This document shows, one piece after another, positions 7,302 to 11,476 of a DNA stretch of 11,476 nucleotides. The stretch is from assembly GCA_947175805.1 (NCBI GenBank), contig CAMWOF010000045.1, forward strand, positions 1 through 11,476, written 5' to 3'. The stretch's first letter is position 1. Each line of letters begins with the position of its first letter. The position numbers and the translations under genes were made by a program. A model generated the notes under the pieces. It was not told where the DNA came from, did not search any database, and was given only the letters and a program-made list of their open reading frames with translations. This DNA comes from an uncultured Clostridiaceae bacterium. Lineage in GTDB: Bacteria > Bacillota > Clostridia > Lachnospirales > Lachnospiraceae.

Positions 7302-8188
7302 GATGCATCCCCCCTTTCCCGGTACATGAGATACATGTAGGCATCCTCAACATTTACCTCACATGGGGTGGCTCCGTCAAAGAGCTCCTGCATAGGCTCC
7401 CTTAACAGAAAGCGCACCGTTACATGGCTTCCCTGAACCAGCTGCCCAGTCACCAGATATTCCTGCTTAATCTGCTCTAACTCCATTTTTGAAATTTCTG
7501 CAGTATAAACACTTCCTTCCGCCAGAGCAAGCAGCTCCATAACCGTGCCCTTGAACAGAATTTCTCCATAATCCATAATGGCTATATTTTCACAGGTAGC
7601 CTCAATATCTCCTACAATATGGGTTGATAAAATAACAATCCTTTCCTCCGCCATTTCACAGAGAAGATTACGAAACCGAACCCGTTCCTCCGGGTCCAGA
7701 CCGGCAGTCGGTTCATCCACGATTAACACCTTCGGGTCATGTAAAATGGCCTGTGCAATCCCAAGCCTTCTGCGCATTCCACCTGACATTGCCTTAACCT
7801 TTGTCCGATAGTTATTCTGCAGGTTAACCCGCTCCAAAAGCTTTGGTATTCTCTCTTTCCTTTCCTGTTTTGACAGCCCTGAAAGTACTCCCAGATAATC
7901 CATAGCCTCGTATACTGTCATATTTCCATACATTGAAAAATCCTGCGGCAGATATCCTGTCATCCGCCGTATCTTCGCCGCATTCGTAACCGGCACTCCA
8001 CAGATATCAATCTCTCCGCTGTTTACCGGAAGCAGGGTTGCCATTACCTTCATCAATGTTGTCTTTCCTGCACCATTTCTTCCAAGCAGTCCAAACATTC
8101 CTTGGGGAATTGTTAAATCAATATCCTTCAATGCCTGCTTTGTGCCATAAAATTTGTTTACACCATGTAAGCATATTTGAGTTTCCAC
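7292..8188 (-). CDS. ABC exporter ATP-binding protein
   Basis: A 298-residue cytoplasmic ATPase of the CcmA/ABC-2 type that would power the two permeases downstream. Visible motifs are Walker A GRNGAGKTT (36-44), the Q-loop at Gln82, the ABC signature MSGGMRRRLGIAQ (134-146), Walker B with catalytic glutamate VLIVDEPTAGLD (154-165) and the H-loop His190 (STHIV). About 75 residues follow the core and probably contact the permeases. I chose the GTG at 8188 because AAAGGAG lies nine bases upstream; the alternative GTG at 8206 would put that ribosome site inside the gene. It is first of three overlapping exporter genes. A MITE-like element separates it from its inferred promoter at 8443-8451, so its expression may differ from the ancestral state. 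Confidence 0.95.
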   Translation of the reverse strand: METQICLHGVNKFYGTKQALKDIDLTIPQGMFGLLGRNGAGKTTLMKVMATLLPVNSGEIDICGVPVTNAAKIRRMTGYLPQDFSMYGNMTVYEAMDYLGVLSGLSKQERKERIPKLLERVNLQNNYRTKVKAMSGGMRRRLGIAQAILHDPKVLIVDEPTAGLDPEERVRFRNLLCEMAEERIVILSTHIVGDIEATCENIAIMDYGEILFKGTVMELLALAEGSVYTAEISKMELEQIKQEYLVTGQLVQGSHVTVRFLLREPMQELFDGATPCEVNVEDAYMYLMYRERGDASCF

Positions 8189-8210
8189 AATTAAGTCTCC
8201 TTTCACACCT

Positions 8211-8221
8211 GCTTATTATCT
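8211..8221. repeat. Left target-site duplication of the MITE-like element
   Basis: GCTTATTATCT here is identical to 8432-8442, directly repeated, and abuts the left inverted end of the element. The last T may belong to the element, making the duplication 10 or 11 bp. Confidence 0.75.
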
Positions 8222-8255
8222 AGGTAATTGCAAAACTCTGTTTTCGCTAACATCC

Positions 8256-8274
8256 GTTGTGCAATATAGACAAT
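8256..8274 (+). repeat. Inner inverted repeat, left arm (19 bp, perfect)
   Basis: GTTGTGCAATATAGACAAT is exactly the reverse complement of 8376-8394, with 101 bases between the arms. Confidence 0.95.
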
Positions 8275-8375
8275 GTCAACGCTGGGCACGCTTGCGCTGC
8301 TTGTCGCTCGCAGCGGTGCTAAGCTCGAAAAAACCTCGCTAAGTACCGGCGGCTCCAAAGCACCCTGCTTATGAT

Positions 8376-8394
8376 ATTGTCTATATTGCACAAC
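8376..8394 (-). repeat. Inner inverted repeat, right arm (19 bp, perfect)
   Basis: ATTGTCTATATTGCACAAC is the exact reverse complement of 8256-8274. In RNA the pair would close a large hairpin in the exporter mRNA leader. Confidence 0.95.
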
Positions 8395-8431
8395 TAGATT
8401 TTTGAAATAAGGAGTTTCGCAATTGCCTACA

Positions 8432-8442
8432 GCTTATTATCT
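8432..8442. repeat. Right target-site duplication of the MITE-like element
   Basis: GCTTATTATCT repeats 8211-8221 exactly. On the minus strand it lies directly after the inferred -10 of the exporter promoter. Confidence 0.75.
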
Positions 8443-8451
8443 GTTATATCA
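8443..8451 (-). promoter_or_regulatory. Extended -10 promoter for the ABC exporter operon
   Basis: On the minus strand TGATATAAC is an extended -10 (TGn plus TATAAC). Initiation would fall within the target duplication near 8436. Removing the element and one duplication copy leaves a compact leader of under 40 nt ending in AAAGGAG and the GTG start, as expected for the ancestral promoter. No good -35 is present, but an 18-bp tandem site lies just upstream at 8476-8493. Confidence 0.5.
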
Positions 8452-8475
8452 GGCTGAAGGTATCGTACTATACAA

Positions 8476-8493
8476 TTCTCTATTTTTTCTCTA
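8476..8493 (-). promoter_or_regulatory. Tandem TAGAGAA site upstream of the exporter promoter
   Basis: On the minus strand TAGAGAA-AAAA-TAGAGAA is a direct repeat with an 11-bp period, beginning right after the kinase stop codon. The same 18 bases occur at 10643-10660 upstream of the response regulator. The period fits one turn of DNA, as used by OmpR-family dimers. It lies 24 bases upstream of the extended -10, just behind the -35 position. Confidence 0.55.
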
Positions 8494-9777
8494 CTAATCT
8501 ACACGAAATCGTGCACAGACAATGGCACCCCCGGTCATGCTGTTGGAAAAGCTTATTTGTCCGCCATGCTTTTTACACAGTATTTTGCAGATTGTAAGCC
8601 CCAGTCCCATATGCTCTTTTGCTTCTGTCCCTTTGGCTTCACTATCCGCCGTGCCTTTTACAGCGTTTTTTGTATCCTTCGCAGTTTTATCCGAATAATA
8701 TGGACTATCTGCCTTATAGAGTTCCTGCTTTGTCATTCCCCTTCCATCGTCCCTGACATAAACATCAAGCCATTCCCCCTGATGCTCGGCAATAATATCA
8801 ACCTTCTTTTTCCCGTAACGGAGTGCATTTGACAGCAGATTGGCTAAAATCTCCATAACAACATTTTCATCATAAAACAAAGGTGTTTCCTCACCTTTTA
8901 CTGTAATCGAAAACTCCAATTCTGTCTTTTCCTTCAATCCTGTTATAAAGCTGTGAATTTCCTGTTCCAAAGCAGAAAGTGTATGGCGCTCTCTTTTTAT
9001 ATCAAGCATTTCAAAGTGGTGTATGTCTTTCATGGTTCCTGCAAACCGCTGCATTCTTACTGCCTGTTTTTCAATCGCCGTCAGCGTGTCAAGCAAAACC
9101 TCTTCCTCAATTTTACCAGCCCTGTAATACTCGGAAAGCATCTGCGTATAACCGATAATCACTGTAAGGGGCGTACGCAGATCATGTGCAAATGCACCAT
9201 TGATTTTCCGCTGCTCCTCAATCAGCTCCCATATCCCCTGCTGATTTTTCTGTACTGCACACCGCATGCCATCCATTGCCTTGCAGATATCACCCATCTC
9301 ATCCTGGCTGTCATAATAGCACGAGTAGCTTAAATCATTTCTGCCGATTGCTTCCATTTCCATTTTTAAAAGATAAAGCGGTTCCCGCAGCTTGTTGTGA
9401 TAATAAATCAACGCAACCAGACAGATTGCGCCTACCGAGCAGACCGGTATAGACAAGACTTTTATCACAGTTAAAACCTCCCATAACCGTTCATCTTTTT
9501 CTGGCAGTGTGATTATATCATTGGCTATCGACATCCTCCATTCCCCATACGATTCATAAAAAACAAAAGCCCCCTCTTTGGTATAGACATATTCATCATC
9601 TATTTTATTTACCCGCCGGATAGTCTGCATATAGCCGTTGCATATCTCATTGATAACCCAGATTGCCCCTAATGCTGCCAAAAGTGCCAGCAGCATATAG
9701 AAAATCATGGACTTTTGCAGGGACATATTTCTTTCCTTTATCCGGATACTTTCTAATATACTGTCTATCCAATCCAT
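8494..9777 (-). CDS. Sensor histidine kinase (HAMP-HisKA-HATPase_c)
   Basis: A 427-residue membrane sensor that phosphorylates the response regulator encoded upstream. It has transmembrane segment 1 at about 23-42, an extracytoplasmic loop of about 63 residues, transmembrane segment 2 at about 106-126 and a HAMP domain at about 127-179. The HisKA H-box is AFAHDLRTPL with phosphorylated His198. The ATPase N-box is NLLSNALRYG (Asn317), the G1 box DDGRGM (343-348) and the G2 box GLGL (391-394). The ATP lid between G1 and G2 has a Lys/Ala/Thr-rich insertion (about 355-388), longer than usual. I chose the ATG at 9777, which overlaps the regulator's stop by 13 bases with GGGGAG upstream; 9795 and 9726 are other possible starts. 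The short outer loop suits sensing at the membrane or via the adjacent ABC exporter. The signal is unknown. Confidence 0.93.
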   Translation of the reverse strand: MDWIDSILESIRIKERNMSLQKSMIFYMLLALLAALGAIWVINEICNGYMQTIRRVNKIDDEYVYTKEGAFVFYESYGEWRMSIANDIITLPEKDERLWEVLTVIKVLSIPVCSVGAICLVALIYYHNKLREPLYLLKMEMEAIGRNDLSYSCYYDSQDEMGDICKAMDGMRCAVQKNQQGIWELIEEQRKINGAFAHDLRTPLTVIIGYTQMLSEYYRAGKIEEEVLLDTLTAIEKQAVRMQRFAGTMKDIHHFEMLDIKRERHTLSALEQEIHSFITGLKEKTELEFSITVKGEETPLFYDENVVMEILANLLSNALRYGKKKVDIIAEHQGEWLDVYVRDDGRGMTKQELYKADSPYYSDKTAKDTKNAVKGTADSEAKGTEAKEHMGLGLTICKILCKKHGGQISFSNSMTGGAIVCARFRVD

Positions 9778-10511
9778 CGATACCCAACTCCCCATACAGT
9801 CTCAATTAATACCTCATTTGTATACTTTTTAAGCTTTGAACGGATTCTTCGGATATGCTCGGTAATAATACTGCTCTCACCATCCTTGTCATATCCCCAT
9901 AAGTGCTCATAAATCATTTCCTTTGTAAAAACCTGATTTTGGTGTGAAGTCAGAAAAACGACAATCTCATATTCCGTTTTGGTAAGAGCAACCGCTTTTC
10001 CCTGATACAAAACCTGCCGCTCGGCATAAGAAATTGTAAACCCACCGATAAACCCTACTGTTTCTTTCCCGGCCGCCCTTTTTTGTCTCCGCAGATGGGC
10101 GGCAACCCGCTCCTTAAGCTCTGCAATCCCAAAGGGCTTTTCAATATAATCGTCACCTCCTGCACGGAAGCCCATTACCTTGTCCTCCTCCTCAATCCTT
10201 GCCGTAAGAAATAAAATCGGACAGGTGACATATTCCCGTATGCGCCTGCACACCTCGAGTCCATCCATACAGGGCATATTGATATCCAGTAAAATGCAGT
10301 CTATGCCCTGCATATCAGTCTCTCCCTGCCCTTCTTCGTCTTTCACCAACAAGCGGTTTTCAGCTGCTTTCCCTAAAATGGAAGTAATTTTTGAAAGCGC
10401 CTCCTCACCGTCATTCGCCGTGTAAACCATATATCCCTCTAATGTAAAAATCTGCTTTAACATGTCACATATTTCTCTCTCATCATCTACAATTAAGAGT
10501 GTTTCCTTCAT
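9765..10511 (-). CDS. OmpR-family response regulator
   Basis: A 248-residue DNA-binding regulator paired with the kinase at 8494-9777. The receiver has acidic residues Asp9/Asp10, phospho-acceptor Asp76 (LLDINMP), switch Thr103 (FLTAR) and Lys125 (EKPFG). A winged-helix effector domain follows from about residue 150, with the recognition region SSIITEHIRRIRSKLKK and a C-terminal GVGYRW hairpin. The phospho-Asp is usually near residue 52-54, so there is an extra segment of about 22 residues (about 45-69, charged, with Gln/Glu/Gly) between helix 2 and strand 3. The ATG at 10511 has AGGAGA seven bases upstream. It is first in the kinase/exporter transcription unit. An identical 18-bp tandem site lies upstream of this gene and upstream of the exporter, so autoregulation and exporter control are likely. 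Confidence 0.95.
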   Translation of the reverse strand: MKETLLIVDDEREICDMLKQIFTLEGYMVYTANDGEEALSKITSILGKAAENRLLVKDEEGQGETDMQGIDCILLDINMPCMDGLEVCRRIREYVTCPILFLTARIEEEDKVMGFRAGGDDYIEKPFGIAELKERVAAHLRRQKRAAGKETVGFIGGFTISYAERQVLYQGKAVALTKTEYEIVVFLTSHQNQVFTKEMIYEHLWGYDKDGESSIITEHIRRIRSKLKKYTNEVLIETVWGVGYRWIG

Positions 10512-10538
10512 GGCAATTTCTCCTATATTGAGTACTTA

Positions 10539-10610
10539 ATGAGCAGCGTGCTGCGAATTTAGTGCGAAAATACACTTGACCACTTAGCGAGGTTCTTTCG
10601 AGTTTAGTGG
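10539..10610 (-). repeat. Diverged relative of the MITE core in the regulator leader
   Basis: On the minus strand 10606-10581 matches 24 of 26 bases of the MITE core at 8319-8344 (shared CTCGAAARAACCTCGCTAAG). Further along, AGCACGCTGCTCAT (10552-10539) resembles AGCACCCTGCTTAT in the MITE. CCACT and AGTGG (10580-10584, 10606-10610) flank the motif as a short stem. No matching ends or target duplication were found here, so it may be a decayed copy or a shared structural module. Confidence 0.6.
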
Positions 10611-10642
10611 GCATAGTGTTGCTTTTCTAATTTTACACAAAT

Positions 10643-10660
10643 TTCTCTATTTTTTCTCTA
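10643..10660 (-). promoter_or_regulatory. Tandem TAGAGAA site upstream of the response regulator
   Basis: On the minus strand TAGAGAA-AAAA-TAGAGAA is identical over 18 bases to 8476-8493. It lies between the extended -10 at 10696-10704 and a weaker -10-like TAAAAT at 10635-10630. It could therefore be an operator within the leader or an activator site for the nearer promoter. Confidence 0.55.
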
Positions 10661-10695
10661 TTTTTCTTTTCCTAAATATTACCATGCAAAAGTAA

Positions 10696-10704
10696 ATTAT
10701 ACCA
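10696..10704 (-). promoter_or_regulatory. Extended -10 promoter upstream of the response regulator
   Basis: On the minus strand TGGTATAAT joins a TGn extension to a perfect TATAAT. The -35 region is poor, as is common with extended -10 promoters. Initiation near 10689 would give a leader of about 180 nt before the ATG at 10511, containing the tandem site and the MITE-related core. Confidence 0.5.
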
Positions 10705-10743
10705 TTCCAAAATATTCTTGCCCTGCCGTTTTTGCCCAAAAGC

Positions 10744-10772
10744 TTGATACCCCTCTTTATATATAATAAAAT
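10744..10772 (+). promoter_or_regulatory. Promoter-like sequence before the flavodoxin fragment
   Basis: TTGATA (10744-10749) and TAAAAT (10767-10772) are separated by exactly 17 bases on the + strand. It could drive the fragment and the small genes to its right. It faces away from the response-regulator promoter on the other strand. Confidence 0.45.
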
Positions 10773-10776
10773 ATTC

Positions 10777-10944
10777 ATAACATATTGCACCAGCAGCAGT
10801 GGAGTGGGCGACAGTGCGGCAGGAATAGGGAGGCTATGCAAGGGTGCGAAAAGAACAAAGGAATTTTCTGCTTATGATGATGAGATATTGAATAGTAGTC
10901 TGAAGAAGAAAATTAAAAAGTGCTTGAAAAATATTAAGGTATAA
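10777..10944 (+). pseudogene. Flavodoxin 3'-end fragment (direct repeat copy B)
   Basis: This is a headless copy of the last 57 codons of the BIG2-flavodoxin at 2760-3563. It keeps the reading frame from ITYCTSSSGVGDSAAGIG to the stop at 10942-10944, about 93% identical in DNA, with one codon deleted in the CTSASSG loop. The signal peptide, BIG2 domain, FMN-phosphate loop and GYPIWWG loop are absent. A TTG at 10732 opens the frame with 15 unrelated residues but has no ribosome site. Changes such as Trp-to-Cys and Asp-to-Lys near the C-terminus suggest relaxed selection. It is not expected to make a working flavodoxin. It is either the end of a lost second paralogue or a duplication made when the minus-strand block arrived. 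Confidence 0.85.
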
Positions 10945-11025
10945 GATAAATTGAAATGGGAATGAAGTGACACTGCCTGATGGACTGCTGCCCCATTGGG
11001 GTTCAGTCGGGAAAGGATAAATGAA

Positions 11026-11211
11026 ATGATTCATTATACAAATGGCTCGCTGAATGCCACAGTGCATATTACCATGATGGACGAGAATGGATATGCGGAT
11101 GGTTTTAGTCTGGCGATTCTGGATGGAGAATATTTTGCGGACGGACCGGGAACCAAGTATGAGATAGCTCTCCATGAAAATTTTTTTGGGGCTATTCAGA
11201 AAGAACCATGA
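11026..11211 (+). CDS. Small hypothetical protein, possibly the end of a frameshifted gene
   Basis: A 61-residue frame from ATG 11026, with AAAGGA (11012-11017) eight bases upstream; I do not recognise it. It is acidic and rich in Gly, Asp and aromatic residues (DENGYADGFSLAILDGEYF), without signal or membrane segment. The same frame stays open upstream to a stop at 10978-10980. An adjacent frame between 10955 and 11020 reads VTLPDGLLPHWGSVGKG up to a TAA at 11018-11020. Joining the two by one frameshift near 11010-11018 would give a longer continuous protein, so this may be the tail of a broken gene. An imperfect hairpin (GACTG 10983-10987 with CAGTC 11004-11008, CCCC with GGGG inside) lies just before the start. 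It precedes the lipoprotein gene by 40 bases. Confidence 0.35.
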   Translation: MIHYTNGSLNATVHITMMDENGYADGFSLAILDGEYFADGPGTKYEIALHENFFGAIQKEP

Positions 11212-11251
11212 TATATTTTGTAATTTGATATATGAAAGTAGGAGTCTATTT

Positions 11252-11476
11252 ATGAAAAAGAAAATAATTGCCTTATATGTTTTAACAGTATTTATTTTAA
11301 CAGGATGCGGTAATACAATAGATTTTAGCTCTGCCGAAAATTATGATACCACTGCATTTGAAGCGGAAATAACTACAACAGGTGAGCAAGAAGAAAGTGA
11401 GAAGGCGGATATGGAAAAGGTTTTTAACTGCGATGCACAAAGATTAGATGCGGGAATGAGTGGTGCAGAGGTAACT
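11252..11476 (+). CDS. Putative lipoprotein, N-terminal part (3' truncated by window)
   Basis: The frame is open from ATG 11252 to the end of the window (75 residues). Residues 1-19 are a lipoprotein signal ending in the lipobox LTGC (Cys19). It is followed by an acidic Thr/Glu/Ser-rich linker (to about residue 54) and the beginning of a folded part (KVFNCDAQRLDAGMSGAEVT). GGAG (11241-11244) lies seven bases upstream of the start. The layout of lipobox, low-complexity linker and then domain resembles the flavodoxin lipoprotein at 658-1350, but the domain itself is cut off and cannot be named. It would be anchored on the outer membrane face. Confidence 0.8.
   Translation, partial: MKKKIIALYVLTVFILTGCGNTIDFSSAENYDTTAFEAEITTTGEQEESEKADMEKVFNCDAQRLDAGMSGAEVT

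Larger units (their letters stand above)
8221..8431. mobile_element. MITE-like non-autonomous element, about 210 bp
   Basis: The element has imperfect inverted ends: left 8221-8274 and right 8376-8429. Each end has an outer 18-bp block (TAGGTAATTGCAAAACTC, 16 of 18 matching), a diverged 17-nt spacer of equal length on both sides, and an inner 19-bp block that matches perfectly. A 10-11 bp direct duplication flanks it. The ~100-base centre is GC-richer, with small inverted repeats (CGCTGC 8295-8300 with GCAGCG 8310-8315; GGTGCT 8315-8320 with AGTACC 8342-8347), and has no plausible gene. It sits in the leader of the exporter operon. Duplications of this size occur with IS4-family transposases, but the parent element is unknown. 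Confidence 0.75.

Noticed and set aside
8203..8391. A 62-residue minus-strand frame across the MITE-like element
   Set aside because: It lies wholly within the inverted-repeat element, has no ribosome site and its composition follows the hairpin sequence.
8221..8431. CRISPR repeat or riboswitch as explanation of the repeats before the exporter
   Set aside because: There are only two arms in inverted orientation, no spacer series, and flanking direct duplications fit an insertion better than an aptamer.
10732..10944. A 70-residue protein starting at a TTG upstream of the flavodoxin fragment
   Set aside because: The first 15 residues are unrelated to any flavodoxin, no Shine-Dalgarno precedes the TTG, and the remainder is only the C-terminal third of the flavodoxin domain without its FMN-phosphate loop; annotated as a fragment instead.
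10834..11175. A 113-residue minus-strand frame over the right block
   Set aside because: It is antisense to the flavodoxin fragment, whose frame is established by the 93% identical parent gene, and it lacks a ribosome site or recognisable domain.

Overview
The sequence looks like a chromosomal stretch from a Gram-positive gut Firmicute, most probably a Clostridia/Lachnospiraceae species. The signs are moderate GC, strong AAAGGA/GGGGG Shine-Dalgarno sequences with frequent GTG starts, Gram-positive signal peptides and lipoboxes, BIG2 and GLUG surface domains, and an ABC-2/two-component arrangement typical of that family. No rRNA, tRNA or CRISPR array was seen. The assignment rests on gene style and was not checked by a search.

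Left block (1-3612, all + strand). The 3' end of a LysR-type regulator is followed by a well-formed promoter (564-592) whose -35 overlaps a palindrome. A probable operon follows: a flavodoxin-like lipoprotein (658-1350), a MATE exporter (1403-2731) and a second exported flavodoxin carrying an N-terminal BIG2 Ig-like domain (2760-3563), closed by a 12-bp-stem terminator. Two flavodoxins that appear to work outside the membrane on either side of a MATE pump are the most unusual gene set here.

Middle block (3621-10704, all - strand). Read in the direction of transcription, it holds an OmpR-family response regulator (10511-9765), a histidine kinase (9777-8494), an ABC exporter of one ATPase and two membrane subunits (8188-5417), and a secreted cysteine-rich GLUG-repeat protein (5310-3703) with its own promoter. 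An identical 18-bp tandem site lies upstream of the regulator and again between kinase and exporter, which suggests that the regulator controls both itself and the exporter. A MITE-like element of about 210 bp, with imperfect inverted ends and a 10-11 bp target duplication, sits between the inferred exporter promoter and the ATPase start codon. A diverged relative of its core lies in the regulator's leader. The GLUG gene has a separate upstream pair of 12-bp repeats resembling LytTR-type sites.

Right block (10744-11476, + strand). A copy of the last ~170 bp of the BIG2-flavodoxin gene (about 93% identical, one 3-nt deletion) survives as a headless fragment. It is followed by a short, possibly frameshifted reading frame and the start of a lipoprotein gene that runs off the window. 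The opposite-strand middle block is therefore bracketed by direct repeats of a flavodoxin 3' end. This suggests either insertion into a flavodoxin locus or truncation of a second flavodoxin copy.
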